DNA of 61,565 nucleotides from Desulfobulbaceae bacterium (GCA_024763055.1 JANTGH010000002.1:1-61565); one strand, 5' to 3'. Shown: positions 1 through 10,780, counted from the stretch's first letter. Made by a program: numbers and translations. The notes: a model not told the origin generated them from the letters alone.

Positions 1-830
1 AATAATTTTCGCTTGCTCATGATCGTATAGTTGATATTCAGCCTGGCAAATTCAATTTGTCGAGGGTGGCAGGGCGTTTGCAGTGTGTCAAGCACCCAGT
101 CATACAGTGCCCTGTTATTTTCAAATTCAAGCGTACAGAGCGAATGAGTTATTTGCTCCAGCATGTCTGAAAGGCAGTGCGTAAAATCGTACATGGGATA
201 AATACACCATTTATCGCCTGTGCGATGATGGGAGGTTTTCATAATCCGGTAAATAACCGGGTCTCGCATTATGATATTGGGTGAAGCCATGTCGATTTTG
301 GCACGCAGCGCACAACTTCCCTCCTCAAATTCCCCATTTTTCATTTGCGCAAACAGGGTGAGGTTTTCCTCCACACTGCGGTTTCTGTATGGACTCTCTT
401 TGCCGGGCTCAGTCAGGGTACCCCGGTAGTTACGCATCTCTTCGCTGCTTAAATGGCAGACATACGCCTTGCCTTTTTGAATAAGTTCGATGGCAAAATC
501 GTGAAGTTTATCAAAATAATCAGAGGCATAGTAGAGATGTTTTCCCCAGTCAAACCCCAGCCAGTGTACATCTTCCTTGATTGACTCCACATATATTGTT
601 GATTCCTTGCCGGGGTTGGTGTCGTCAAAGCGCAGGTGGCAGCTTGATCCGTTTTCCAGGGCAATACCGAAATTCAAGCAGATGGATTTGGCATGACCAA
701 TGTGGAGGAATCCGTTTGGTTCCGGCGGAAAACGGGTAATAACCTGTTGATGTTTTCCTGTCTTCAAATCTTCGGCAATAATCTGGCGAATAAAATCCAC
801 GGGTTTATTTTTGGTCGATTTAATGCTCAT
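1..830 (-). CDS. glnS: glutaminyl-tRNA synthetase, N-terminal part (truncated by window start)
   Basis: Manual reverse-strand translation from ATG at 830: [57 protein letters not shown]...; [15 protein letters not shown] is the GlnRS HIGH motif. Not in the ORF track because it runs off the window. Confidence 0.93.
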   Translation of the reverse strand, partial: MSIKSTKNKPVDFIRQIIAEDLKTGKHQQVITRFPPEPNGFLHIGHAKSICLNFGIALENGSSCHLRFDDTNPGKESTIYVESIKEDVHWLGFDWGKHLYYASDYFDKLHDFAIELIQKGKAYVCHLSSEEMRNYRGTLTEPGKESPYRNRSVEENLTLFAQMKNGEFEEGSCALRAKIDMASPNIIMRDPVIYRIMKTSHHRTGDKWCIYPMYDFTHCLSDMLEQITHSLCTLEFENNRALYDWVLDTLQTPCHPRQIEFARLNINYTIMSKRKL

Positions 831-860
831 GGCTTTGTAAGAGGAAAAGTATATAAGGTT

Positions 861-2342
861 TTAATCGTTATACAGATGGTCAATGTTACCTAACCGGGCA
901 ACAACCTTGTCTTTGCCGAGTACGGGTAGAATGGCGAACATGGATGGACCGGCCAACTGACCGGTAAGCACGGTGCGCATACCGTTAATAAGAATGCCGG
1001 GCTTGATTTCCAGCTCGGCAGCCAGTTCACGACTCACCCGCTCTACCTCTTCTTCATTGAAATCTGTTAACTTAGCAAGACGCTTGCCTAACATGGGTAG
1101 CCAGGTCTTGAGATCAGGATGTTTGAGGATGTTTTTCTTTAAAGGTTTGGCCTGAATCTCATAGTCATCGGAAAAATACGCCCTGCCTGCAGAGGTAAAA
1201 TCCTTGAGCGTGTGAAACCGGTCACGGATCAAGTCCAGAGTGGCAAGATACCAGTCACGTTTATCATCATCATAGGTTTTATCCCATAAGTTTTCGGCGA
1301 TCAGTTCTTTTTTGACTAATGCACCGAGTCTGCTGATATCCATGGTTCGCAGGTAATGTTCATTCATGGCGATCAACTTGGGATCGGTAAAAAACTTGGC
1401 ATTACCCTTCTGGTAATTAAAGATCGAATTAACCTTGGAAATGCGCTCAAGGGTAAAGGCCTCAATCAATTCCTGTCGACTGAATATTTCCTGGTCCGTA
1501 CCTGGGTTCCAGCCAAGTAATACCAGAAAATTGCACAGTGCCCAGGGTAAAAAGCCTTTTTCCCGGTAAAACTGGACGGAAACAATTTCGCCGTGGCTGC
1601 GTTTGGATATTTTTTTCTTCTGCAGGTCCAGGGTGAGCGGCATGTGAGCAAAAACAGGAACCTGCGCTCCAAGGGCCTGATAAAGCAGGACCTGCCTTGT
1701 GGTGTTGGTCATATGGTCCTGGCCTCTGATGATATGACTGATTCGATCGCGGATATCATCAACTACATTGCAGAGCAGATACAGCGGTTTGCCGTTTGAG
1801 CGGACAATGACAAAATCCTCAATATCAGAATAGGCCCGTTCAATGGTACCAAGTACCTTGTCATCATAACTGACCACGCCTGTCTTTTCGGGGACTTTGA
1901 AGCGAATCACAGACGGAATGCCCTGAGCTTCTTTTTCCAGGATCTGTTCCGGGCTCAGGTTGCGGCAGGTTCCGTCATAGCGCACATCCTGCCTGGCGGC
2001 CAGGGCGGCTGCGCGTTTTTTATCAAGTTTTTCCTTGGTACAGAAACATTTGTAGGCATGTCCGGATTCGAGTAGCTGCCGGGCGGCCTGGATATGATTT
2101 TCAGAAAATTCAGTTTGAAAGTAAGGCCCCTCGTCCCAGTCAAGACCAAGCCAGGTCATGCCGTCTATAATACCTTCAATGGACGCATTTGTGGAGCGTT
2201 CAGCGTCGGTATCCTCTATGCGCAGGATAAGTTTGCCATTATTTTTTCTTGCCCACAGCCAGTTGAGAAGGGCGGTGCGAGCCCCGCCAATGTGAAGATA
2301 CCCGGTGGGACTGGGGGGAAAACGGACCCTGACTTCAGTCAT
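861..2342 (-). CDS. gltX: glutamyl-tRNA synthetase
   Basis: 493 aa; VRFPPSPTGYLHIGGARTALLNWLWARK and KKKISKRSHGE (KMSKS-like) motifs. Confidence 0.96.
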   Translation of the reverse strand: MTEVRVRFPPSPTGYLHIGGARTALLNWLWARKNNGKLILRIEDTDAERSTNASIEGIIDGMTWLGLDWDEGPYFQTEFSENHIQAARQLLESGHAYKCFCTKEKLDKKRAAALAARQDVRYDGTCRNLSPEQILEKEAQGIPSVIRFKVPEKTGVVSYDDKVLGTIERAYSDIEDFVIVRSNGKPLYLLCNVVDDIRDRISHIIRGQDHMTNTTRQVLLYQALGAQVPVFAHMPLTLDLQKKKISKRSHGEIVSVQFYREKGFLPWALCNFLVLLGWNPGTDQEIFSRQELIEAFTLERISKVNSIFNYQKGNAKFFTDPKLIAMNEHYLRTMDISRLGALVKKELIAENLWDKTYDDDKRDWYLATLDLIRDRFHTLKDFTSAGRAYFSDDYEIQAKPLKKNILKHPDLKTWLPMLGKRLAKLTDFNEEEVERVSRELAAELEIKPGILINGMRTVLTGQLAGPSMFAILPVLGKDKVVARLGNIDHLYND

Positions 2343-2485
2343 GTTGTTTGTTCCTCATTTTTGTGATTTAAAAAATCGGTGATAATGCGGTGGCATCCTC
2401 GTAGATTTTCAGGATTCATTGTGTTTGAATTTTGAAAATTGGTCCAGCCATGTCGGCTATAAAGTTCAGGTGTTTATAAAACGTT

Positions 2486-2663
2486 GACGGACTCGTAAAA
2501 AATCTGAACAATTCTTAAAGATGGCTAAGTAAAAAAAAGATATACAGGTAAGTGTAGACTCCGAGGAGTAGTGTTTCAGGGCGGATCTTATCTCTACATG
2601 CAGTATGTTGAGAATCGCCCTGGGACACACGACACAGTAGATCGAAGTTTTTACGACGCCATC
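2486..2663. repeat. MITE-like element with TIRs, 7-bp TSD and internal hairpin
   Basis: Ends GACGGACTCGTAAAAA / TTTTTACGACGCCATC; flanked by AAACGTT at 2479-2485 and 2664-2670; related copy at 61413-61565. Confidence 0.8.
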
Positions 2664-2880
2664 AAACGTTTATTCTTTGGAAAGTTATACAAAAATGATT
2701 TCTATAGCCATAAGTCACCAAAGATGCAAGACTGACATGGTGTATTTTCACCATTGGCCGAGCTCAAATGATGTTTTTAGTATTGTCTGGAAACATGAAT
2801 ACCGTTATACTTCCTGTTTCATAGTTAAAAATCAATAATTATTGCTTACATTGCAACATATTTTGTTTGAGGGGAAGAAG

Positions 2881-4479
2881 ATGAAAGTTTTGATCAGTGA
2901 CAACCTGGCGCCTGTTGGTGAGAAAATACTACGGGATGCAGGGCTTGAAGTGGATGTAAACACCGGTCTGCCGGCAGAAGAACTAAAGGCCATTATTCCA
3001 GAATATGATGGTCTGGTAATTCGTAGCGCTACCAAAGTCAGGGAAGACATTATTGAAGCAGCCACCAAACTGAAGGTTGTCGGCCGGGCCGGTATCGGTT
3101 TGGATAATGTTGATATTCCGGCTGCCGGTCAGAAAGGTATAGTGGTCATGAATGCTCCGGATGGCAACGCAACCACGGCTGCTGAACATGCCATCGCCAT
3201 GATGATGTCTCTTTCTCGAAATATTCCCCAGGCCACGGCGTCTATGAAGGCCGGTAAATGGGAAAAAAAGAGTTTTATGGGCAGGGAGGTGACCGGAAAA
3301 ACTCTTGGCATTGTCGGTATCGGCCGTATTGGCTCCATCGTCTGCAACAGGGCACAGGGGTTGCACATGAAAGTCATAGCTTACGATCCCTTTATGCCCC
3401 CTGATCTTGTTGAAAAATTAGGTGTTGAACTGGTTGAATTAAATGAACTGGCCAGGCGGGCTGATTATATTTCCGTGCATACACCGCTGACAAAAGGCAC
3501 CCATCATCTTCTGTCCACCGAGTTTTTTGCCAATATGAAAGAGGACGCCATGTTTATTGACTGTGCACGTGGCGGGGTCCTTGATGAACAGGCCCTTTAT
3601 GATGCCCTGACTGAGGGTCGCATTGCCGGAGCAGCCCTTGATGTTTATGAAAAAGAGCCGACCACTCTTGAAGGAACACCGCTTCTTGGCTTGAAAAATT
3701 TTATATGCACGCCGCATCTTGGGGCATCCACCAGTGAGGCCCAGGAGAATGTGGCCGTGGCTATTGCAGAGCAGGTGGCCGATTATCTCTTAAAAGGTGC
3801 TGTTCGAAATGCGGTCAATGTCCCCTCGGTCAGCGATGATGTTCTGGCCAAGATCGGGCCCTATATCAGTCTCGGTGAGATGCTCGGATCTCTGCACATG
3901 CAGATTGCTCAGGGGAGTGTTGAAGAGGTAACCCTTGAATTTTCCGGAGAGCTTGCCGAACAGGATACCGGCCCGGTGTCCGTTGCCTTTTTAAAAGGGT
4001 TGTTTACCCCTATTTTACAGGACGCTGTCAACTTTGTTAACGCACCGCTTATTGCCAAGGAACGAGGCATTCGGGTGGTTGAATCCAAGACGCAGCAGGC
4101 TGCTGATTTTACGAATCTCCTCAGGGTGAGAGTGACGACAAACAAGGGCGAAAATATGCTGGCAGGGACGGTGTTTGGCAAAAAAGAGCCACGTCTGGTC
4201 CGATTGAACTCTTTTCGACTTGAGGCGCTGCCGGCAGGGCCGATGCTGCTTGTATACAATAAAGACGTTCCCGGCGTTATCGGGGCTCTTGGCACAACGC
4301 TTGGTGCAAATGGCGTCAATATTTCCAGAATGACCGTTGGCCGGGAAGAATCCTCGAATCAGAATGTGATTCTTCTCAACACGGACACTGTGGTCGAAAA
4401 AGAATTACTGGCCAAGGTAACAGAGCTTGATGATATTGATGATGCCATGGCTCTGGAATTGCCGCCCTATGATAAGTAA
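2881..4479 (+). CDS. serA: D-3-phosphoglycerate dehydrogenase
   Basis: MKVLISDNLAPVGEKILRDAGLEVDV...; NAD-binding GIVGIGRIGS; C-terminal ACT-like part. Start at 2881 preferred over 2842 because of the preceding GAGGGGAAG. Confidence 0.95.
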   Translation: MKVLISDNLAPVGEKILRDAGLEVDVNTGLPAEELKAIIPEYDGLVIRSATKVREDIIEAATKLKVVGRAGIGLDNVDIPAAGQKGIVVMNAPDGNATTAAEHAIAMMMSLSRNIPQATASMKAGKWEKKSFMGREVTGKTLGIVGIGRIGSIVCNRAQGLHMKVIAYDPFMPPDLVEKLGVELVELNELARRADYISVHTPLTKGTHHLLSTEFFANMKEDAMFIDCARGGVLDEQALYDALTEGRIAGAALDVYEKEPTTLEGTPLLGLKNFICTPHLGASTSEAQENVAVAIAEQVADYLLKGAVRNAVNVPSVSDDVLAKIGPYISLGEMLGSLHMQIAQGSVEEVTLEFSGELAEQDTGPVSVAFLKGLFTPILQDAVNFVNAPLIAKERGIRVVESKTQQAADFTNLLRVRVTTNKGENMLAGTVFGKKEPRLVRLNSFRLEALPAGPMLLVYNKDVPGVIGALGTTLGANGVNISRMTVGREESSNQNVILLNTDTVVEKELLAKVTELDDIDDAMALELPPYDK

Positions 4480-4560
4480 CCAGTATGGCTGAATCAGTTG
4501 TCAGACCTCCAGTCACAACAAAATCATTAAAATTGTCCTGAAATTATGCTGATAAAGCGT
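4476..4560 (+). repeat. degenerate copy of dispersed ~100-bp intergenic repeat (family R2)
   Basis: GTAACCAGTATGGCTGAATCAG...CAGTCACAACAAAATCATTAAAATTGTCCTGAAATTA aligns with 13991-14091 and 34171-34270. Confidence 0.55.
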
Positions 4561-4665
4561 TCTTAGATAAAATATTGCCTGCATGAGAATGGATTTTAAA
4601 TTTTGGACCAATAATTTTTCACAGGATTATTTTTTTAATTTTACCAGAACAAATGGTGAGTAAAG

Positions 4666-4986
4666 ATGAGTGAACAGGATAAACAATGCGGGTGTCCGGA
4701 TGGCAAAGTGCGCAACAGTGAAGGAAAGTGCGTTATGCCTGATGTCACTTTTTCCTCCCTGGTATTGTCTTTGAACACTTCCGCTCTTTTTCATCTTGGA
4801 GAAATCGCACACCCTGAATCCGGGGAAAAAAGAGCGGATTTTGATCTGGCCAAAAATGCTATTGATACCTTGATCCTTCTGCAGAAAAAAACACAGGGAA
4901 ATCTCGACAGTAATGAAAATGAACTTTTAACCCGGATTGTCTACGAACTAAAAATGCGTTTTGTTCAATGCCGCGAGAGCAGTTGA
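4666..4986 (+). CDS. DUF1844-family protein
   Basis: 106 aa; FSSLVLSLNTSALFHLGEIAHPESGEKRADFDLAKNAIDTLILLQKKTQGNL resembles DUF1844 family. Confidence 0.75.
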   Translation: MSEQDKQCGCPDGKVRNSEGKCVMPDVTFSSLVLSLNTSALFHLGEIAHPESGEKRADFDLAKNAIDTLILLQKKTQGNLDSNENELLTRIVYELKMRFVQCRESS

Positions 4987-5016
4987 GTTTATATTCGGTA
5001 TAGTGGTTCTTTTATC

Positions 5017-5937
5017 ATGCATGCAAGGATTTGCCTCCGAGCACCGGCCAAGATTAATCTGTATCTTCGAGTTATCGGACGCAGGCCTGACGGCTATCAC
5101 CTGTTGGCAAGCCTCATGCAGAAGCTTGCTTTATTTGACAGGGTTGAGATAGAGCGTGTTCCCGGGCTAATGACTCTTGATTGTCCGGACAGTAATCTTC
5201 CACACAATCAGGACAACATTGCCTTGCGGGCAGCACATCTCTTTGGTGATACCTTTGTTGAACGGTTGCCTGAAGATTATGGTGCGCGGATCGTTCTCAG
5301 GAAAAAAATACCCATTGCCGCAGGACTTGGTGGTGGAAGCAGTGATGCTGCAGCTGTGCTTGTAGGGCTTGATAAAATATTTCAAACTGGATGCTCCAAA
5401 CAGGAACTTGCCAACCTTGGCGTGCAACTTGGAGCAGACGTTCCTCTTTTTATTTATGACTGGCCGGTTGCCTGGGCAACAGGTATTGGAGAGACATTAA
5501 TTGAGGCGGATGGACTGAACGACGCCAGTGTCCTCTTAGTAAATCCCGGTTTTCTGGTATCAACAAAATGGGTTTACGAGAATTTACCGTTGACATTGGA
5601 AGGAAAAATTTTTAACCTGACAAATTCGAATTCCAATAATGCATGGAGAATAGAAAATCCATTTATCGGGCGTTCCTTTTCAAAGAGTGATCTATACAAT
5701 GATCTTGAGCAGGTAACACAAAATTTTTTCAAGGAAATATGTATGATCAAGGAACAGCTCACTACCGGGGGTGCGTCCGGTGCCTTGATGAGCGGTTCCG
5801 GTCCGACTGTTTTTGCGGTGTTTGACAGAGCTCATCTCAAGCAGGCTAATGCCTGTTATCTGAGGATGCGTGATATGTACAGGCAGACGTTTCTTGTCAA
5901 GCCGTTACAGAAAGAGCAGAGTCGTTTTGAGCAGTGA
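5017..5937 (+). CDS. ispE: 4-diphosphocytidyl-2-C-methyl-D-erythritol kinase
   Basis: RAPAKINLYLRVIGRRPDGYHLL and IPIAAGLGGGSSDAAAVL (GHMP kinase motifs). Confidence 0.95.
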   Translation: MHARICLRAPAKINLYLRVIGRRPDGYHLLASLMQKLALFDRVEIERVPGLMTLDCPDSNLPHNQDNIALRAAHLFGDTFVERLPEDYGARIVLRKKIPIAAGLGGGSSDAAAVLVGLDKIFQTGCSKQELANLGVQLGADVPLFIYDWPVAWATGIGETLIEADGLNDASVLLVNPGFLVSTKWVYENLPLTLEGKIFNLTNSNSNNAWRIENPFIGRSFSKSDLYNDLEQVTQNFFKEICMIKEQLTTGGASGALMSGSGPTVFAVFDRAHLKQANACYLRMRDMYRQTFLVKPLQKEQSRFEQ

Positions 5938-5959
5938 TCAAAGAAACTATTAAAATATT

Positions 5960-6034
5960 TGGGGCGTCGTCAAGCGGTAAGACACAAGGTTTTGATCCTT
6001 GCATTCGGGGGTTCGAATCCCTCCGCCCCAGCCA
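5960..6034 (+). tRNA. tRNA-Gln (anticodon TTG), CCA encoded
   Basis: TGGGGCG...CGCCCCA acceptor stem, anticodon stem-loop CAAGG-TTTTGAT-CCTTG, T-arm GGGGGTTCGAATCCCTC, terminal GCCA. Confidence 0.96.
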
Positions 6035-6158
6035 TTGTTTATATTTCTCAGCCATATAAGATTGATATGAAGCCCCATGCTTCAGAGATTATTTTAACCC
6101 TTCAATGTGACCGGCAGCTACCTGTTATCCGGCCGGCAGGTCTATATGAGGCTCAGAT

Positions 6159-7097
6159 ATGCCCAACATTATGAAAGTTTTTTCCGGTAATGCAAATCCG
6201 GCCATTGCCGAAGAGATCTGTAATTATCTTGATTTGCCTCTTGCCGCCGCTGAGGTAAAACAATTTTCTGATGGTGAAATTTCAGTTGAAATTGGTGAAA
6301 ATGTTCGTGGAACTGATGTTTTTGTCATTCAGCCTACCTGTACTCCTGTTAATGATCACTTGATGGAATTGCTCATTATGGTTGACGCACTTCGCAGGGC
6401 ATCGGCCCGAAGGATAACGGCTGTGCTCCCCTATTACGGATATGCACGCCAGGACCGTAAGGTTCGTCCCCGGGTACCGATAACGGCAAAGGCTGTTGCC
6501 GAGATGCTCATGGCTGTTGGAACACGTCGTGTTCTCTGCATGGATCTTCATGCCGGACAGATTCAAGGTTTTTTCAATATTCCGGTTGATCATCTCTATG
6601 CCGCTCCTATAATGCTTAAATATATTCGTGACAGTTTTAATAATGTAGTGATGGTCTCTCCTGATGCGGGCGGTGTTGAGCGAACCAGGGCTTTTGCCAA
6701 ACGGTTGAATGCCGGTCTTGCCATTATTGATAAACGTCGTGAGCGGGCCAATGAATGTCAGGCCATGCATGTGATTGGTGATGTTGAAGGGAAAACGGCA
6801 GTCCTGCTTGATGATATGGTTGATACCGCCGGAACACTTTGCGGAGCAGCTGCAAAACTTAAGGAAAACGGGGCAAGTGAAGTGCATGCCTGTTGCTCAC
6901 ATGCGGTGCTTTCCGGTCCTGCCATCGAGCGACTTAATGATTCATGTATACGATCACTTGTTGTGACTAACTCTATTCCTTTGAGCGAAAAGGCCGGGAT
7001 GAGCGAAAAAATTACAGTGCTTTCCGTTGGGAAATTGCTCGGAGAGGCTATTAGGAGAATACATGCTGAGGACTCGGTTAGTTATCTTTTTGTTTAG
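6159..7097 (+). CDS. prs: ribose-phosphate pyrophosphokinase
   Basis: [65 protein letters not shown] motif. Confidence 0.96.
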   Translation: MPNIMKVFSGNANPAIAEEICNYLDLPLAAAEVKQFSDGEISVEIGENVRGTDVFVIQPTCTPVNDHLMELLIMVDALRRASARRITAVLPYYGYARQDRKVRPRVPITAKAVAEMLMAVGTRRVLCMDLHAGQIQGFFNIPVDHLYAAPIMLKYIRDSFNNVVMVSPDAGGVERTRAFAKRLNAGLAIIDKRRERANECQAMHVIGDVEGKTAVLLDDMVDTAGTLCGAAAKLKENGASEVHACCSHAVLSGPAIERLNDSCIRSLVVTNSIPLSEKAGMSEKITVLSVGKLLGEAIRRIHAEDSVSYLFV

Positions 7098-7179
7098 ATT
7101 TCTTGTCTGCAGAGTTACTCATTCCTATTGAATATGATTTTTGTATACAGATAATTATCTGTAAAGAAGGAGGTTTGAT

Positions 7180-7737
7180 ATGTTACAGGTAACCATCCCA
7201 TCAGTTGTACGGACGGTTTTTGGAAAAGGACCCATGCGGCAGCTGAGAATGAATGGTAAAACACCGGCAGTCGTATACAGTGGCGGCAAGGATCCATTGG
7301 CGTTGGAATTTGATGCCACTTTGCTTTTTAAGGATCTTCTTTTTATTCATGGGTGTAACGCTGTGATTACACTTGAAATCGAGGGTGATAACAAAGGTAC
7401 ACGTCAAGTGCTTGTTCAGGAAATTCAAAAAGATCCTGTCACGGACCAGCTCCTGCATGTTGATTTTCTTGAAATAGAAATCGACAAAGCACTCGATTTC
7501 GTTGTCCCTGTTCAATTTACAGGTGTTGCCAGAGGCGTTGATATGGGTGGTGAATTACGGATTTTAAAAAATGAGGTACATCTTCATGGCTGTCCGTTAG
7601 ATATTCCCGATACCATTGTTGCAGATATTACGGAACTTGATCGTGGCGAGGCCGGATTGACCTTTGGTGACCTTTCTTTGCCGGATAAAGTTGAAATGCT
7701 TGATGATGCCAAGGTAACCTGTGTTCTCGTCCAGTAA
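7180..7737 (+). CDS. rplY: 50S ribosomal protein L25/general stress protein Ctc
   Basis: 185 aa, two-domain L25/TL5/Ctc type; upstream GAAGGAGG; follows prs and precedes pth as is common. Confidence 0.9.
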   Translation: MLQVTIPSVVRTVFGKGPMRQLRMNGKTPAVVYSGGKDPLALEFDATLLFKDLLFIHGCNAVITLEIEGDNKGTRQVLVQEIQKDPVTDQLLHVDFLEIEIDKALDFVVPVQFTGVARGVDMGGELRILKNEVHLHGCPLDIPDTIVADITELDRGEAGLTFGDLSLPDKVEMLDDAKVTCVLVQ

Positions 7738-7776
7738 TTTTTTTAGAATTTCCTGAATTTTCATAGGCGTTGTTTT

Positions 7777-7806
7777 AAAAAAGCCGGGAATTTCCCGGCT
7801 TTTTTA
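7777..7806 (+). terminator. intrinsic terminator after rplY
   Basis: AAAAAAGCCGGGAATTTCCCGGCTTTTTTA: GC-rich stem plus U tract. Confidence 0.85.
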
Positions 7807-7928
7807 TTTGATCACAGTGGCTTGTTATTGAGTTATGGCCACCTTGTATCTTGAAAAGATATTTTTTTATTCAAGTAGTTGCAGTTCAGCAGGTTCGTTT
7901 ATCTGTTTCGTTACCGTTGGTTGAATGC

Positions 7929-8519
7929 ATGGCAGAATCTAATTATCTGATTGTCGGATTAGGCAATCCTGAGCCGCAATATGAGGGCACTCGACATAAC
8001 GTCGGCTTTTTGGCTCTTGATCATTTTGCCTCACGCATGGATTGTCTGCCCCTTAACACAAAGTTTGAAGGAAGATACTGTAGAAAACGACTTTTCGGCC
8101 GCCCGGCATTCCTGGTCAAACCCATGACCTATATGAATCGTTCCGGTCGTTGTGTTGCTGCTTTTGTTCGATTTTTCAAGATTCCTTTAAGCAATATATT
8201 AATTCTTCATGATGATCTGGATCTTTCTCTTGGACGGGTAAAGATCGTGGCAAGGGGCGGAAGTGGCGGCCATAATGGAATACGTTCCCTGGCTCAGCAT
8301 TTAGGAAACAGTAATTTCGCCCGGATCAAAATAGGTATTGGTCGGCCGGCAAGAGATGAGAAGGGGAGAGGAGTGCCGGTTGATCGTTATGTACTGGCCA
8401 GGTTTACTCTTGAGGAAACAAAGATACTATCTGGCCTGTTTGGTAAAACGGACCAGGCCATTGAACTTTTTTTAAGCAAAGATATTGATACCTGCATGAA
8501 CAAAATCAATCGGGGATAG
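7929..8519 (+). CDS. pth: peptidyl-tRNA hydrolase
   Basis: YLIVGLGNPEPQYEGTRHNVGFLALDHFA; HDDLDLSLGRVKIVARGGSGGHNGIRSL. Start at 7929 chosen over the 7851 ORF start. Confidence 0.95.
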   Translation: MAESNYLIVGLGNPEPQYEGTRHNVGFLALDHFASRMDCLPLNTKFEGRYCRKRLFGRPAFLVKPMTYMNRSGRCVAAFVRFFKIPLSNILILHDDLDLSLGRVKIVARGGSGGHNGIRSLAQHLGNSNFARIKIGIGRPARDEKGRGVPVDRYVLARFTLEETKILSGLFGKTDQAIELFLSKDIDTCMNKINRG

Positions 8520-8693
8520 CCCCATGTACAGGGCATTGTAAACAGGCGGAACGGAGTTTTTTGCTTTTTTTGAAAAAATTTGTTATTCTCTATGTTCTTT
8601 AACGTTGTTTTATTACGAATAAAATGTGTTAACGGGCAATTTGTGCTTTTTAGTACACTTTTGTTATCTATACCTTGAGAACAGGAGGAACGA

Positions 8694-9173
8694 GTGTTTT
8701 CAGCAGGAGATATGGCCGTATATCCAGCCCATGGCGTCGGCCGCATTCAAGCGATTGAATCCCAGACTATCGGTGGTGTTGACCAGTCCTTTTATGTGAT
8801 GAAAATATTGGACAATGACATGACTATTATGATCCCGACGATGAACAGTGACAATGTCGGGCTTCGGGCGATTATCTCTAACGAGGAAGTGGATAAGGTT
8901 ATAGAAATCCTTAAAGAGCGTGATATTAAAATAAGCTCACAAACCTGGAACCGTCGCTACCGCGATTATATGGAAAAAATAAAAACCGGTTCCGTGTACG
9001 AGGTCGCCGCTGTTTTGCGGGATCTTTTTATCCTGCGTGTGGATAAAGAGCTTTCCTATGGCGAGAGGAAGATGATGGAGACCGCTAAAAATTTACTGGT
9101 CAAGGAACTCTCTCTCGCACGAAAGATTGATGAGGAAAAAATTGAACAACAGATTGAGGAACTTTTTCATTAA
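8694..9173 (+). CDS. CarD/CdnL-family transcriptional regulator
   Basis: MFSAGDMAVYPAHGVGRIQAIE... RNAP-interacting CarD/Mfd-type N-terminus; GTG start after AGGAGGAACGA. Confidence 0.92.
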   Translation: MFSAGDMAVYPAHGVGRIQAIESQTIGGVDQSFYVMKILDNDMTIMIPTMNSDNVGLRAIISNEEVDKVIEILKERDIKISSQTWNRRYRDYMEKIKTGSVYEVAAVLRDLFILRVDKELSYGERKMMETAKNLLVKELSLARKIDEEKIEQQIEELFH

Positions 9174-9271
9174 TCCACAACTTTTTCATTAACCAGCGCA
9201 GCCTTCTTTTAAAATCCTTTACGCCTTAACTCGAGTTAATCATCAAAGAGCAGGCGGTCTACATATACACT

Positions 9272-10195
9272 TTGCCTGAACATCTTGTCGTTACACCAGT
9301 GCAGTCCGGTCAGCGTCTGGATCATTTTCTCGTCCAGCAATTTTCCAATTTCTCCCGGGCTGTTCTTGGTCGTTTGATTCTTTCAGGGGATATTCGTGTA
9401 AATAATCGTCTCGTCAAAACCGGATACCGGCTGAAAAAAAATGACGATATTTCAGTATGTTTTCCAAGGCAGGAATCTCCTTCGCTTCTCGCCCAGCCAA
9501 TAGATTTCGGTATTCTTTATGAAGACAATGCGTTATTGGTAATTGATAAACCTGCGGGTTTGGTTGTCCATCCCGGTGATGGTCACAGGCAGGGGACCCT
9601 GGCCAATGGGCTTCTTTATTACTGCGGCTCCCTTCCCGGCACGGATAACTTACGCCCTGGAATTGTTCACAGGCTGGATAAAGATACCTCAGGTATCATG
9701 CTTGTTGCTAAAACTGAAAATGCCTTGAAAACACTTGGGGAAAGTTTTAAAAATCGCAGGGTTTCCAAAACTTATCATACAATTTTGCTCAGGAATCTCA
9801 ATCAGGAAAACGGGCGTATAGTGGCTCCAATTGGTCGACATCCGGTAAACCGGAAGAAAATGGCAATCCGCTGGAATAAGGGCCGCTATGCTGCTACCAA
9901 GTGGAGGGTACTGAAGCAATGGCCAGGTTTTTGTTTTGCAGAAATCGATCTTGAAACAGGTCGTACTCATCAGATACGTGTCCATATGGCCTCTCTTGGT
10001 TCGCCTGTTGCCGGTGATCGTTTATATGGAGGAACTCTTCGTGCCGAGGTTGGCCTGCCGATTACCCGTCAACTCCTGCACGCATCGACTCTCTGTTTTC
10101 ATCATCCTTTTTCGGACAAAAAGCTGCAGTTTACAGCGCCTCTGCCTGAAGATATGCAAAGGGTCCTCTCGCTGCTTGATGACCGTTTTTCTTGA
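9272..10195 (+). CDS. rluD: RluA/RluD-family 23S rRNA pseudouridine synthase
   Basis: S4 domain then PGIVHRLDKDTSGIMLVAKTENA and GRTHQIRVHMASLG. Confidence 0.9.
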   Translation: MPEHLVVTPVQSGQRLDHFLVQQFSNFSRAVLGRLILSGDIRVNNRLVKTGYRLKKNDDISVCFPRQESPSLLAQPIDFGILYEDNALLVIDKPAGLVVHPGDGHRQGTLANGLLYYCGSLPGTDNLRPGIVHRLDKDTSGIMLVAKTENALKTLGESFKNRRVSKTYHTILLRNLNQENGRIVAPIGRHPVNRKKMAIRWNKGRYAATKWRVLKQWPGFCFAEIDLETGRTHQIRVHMASLGSPVAGDRLYGGTLRAEVGLPITRQLLHASTLCFHHPFSDKKLQFTAPLPEDMQRVLSLLDDRFS

Positions 10196-10198
10196 AAT

Positions 10199-10780
10199 AT
10201 GATTATCGGCATAACAGGAGGAATCGGTTCCGGTAAAAGCAGAGTGGCAAACTATTGGTCACGTGTTTTTGATCTTTCATTGATTAATCTTGATACTATT
10301 TGCAGACAGTTGCTGACCAAGGGTCAGCCAGGCTGGTTAGCCTTGAAAAAACAATTCGGTTCCCGTTTTTTTCAATTGGGTAACCATCTGGACCGGCCTG
10401 CTTTTCGTCAGGCTCTTTTTTGTGAAGAAAGTTTGCGTAATACAGTGGATAATTTATTGCATCCTCTGGCAAAATCATGCATGAAAAAAGAGCTTCAGCG
10501 TTATGCTGATACAGTTGTTCTTGTTGAGATACCACTTCTTTTTGAGGCAGGATGGCAGCAGGAAGTAGATAAAATTGTAGTTGTTTTTGCTGACCGGGAA
10601 ACCAGGTGCGCACGGCTTATGGTTAGAGACGGGGTGACCAGGAAAGAAGCTTATCAGGCCTTGCGAATTCAGTTGTTTTTTGAAGAAAAAATTATGGCAG
10701 CTGATAATGTTGTTGACAATAGCGGTTTTTGGAGCGATACATGCCTGCAAATTTTACATCTCGGGCGACTGTATATTTAA
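10199..10780 (+). CDS. coaE: dephospho-CoA kinase
   Basis: MIIGITGGIGSGKSRVANYW (P-loop), VVLVEIPLLFEAGW. Confidence 0.93.
   Translation: MIIGITGGIGSGKSRVANYWSRVFDLSLINLDTICRQLLTKGQPGWLALKKQFGSRFFQLGNHLDRPAFRQALFCEESLRNTVDNLLHPLAKSCMKKELQRYADTVVLVEIPLLFEAGWQQEVDKIVVVFADRETRCARLMVRDGVTRKEAYQALRIQLFFEEKIMAADNVVDNSGFWSDTCLQILHLGRLYI

Noticed and set aside
449-664. 71-aa minus-strand ORF in the track
   Set aside because: Out of frame within the truncated glnS coding region identified by manual translation.
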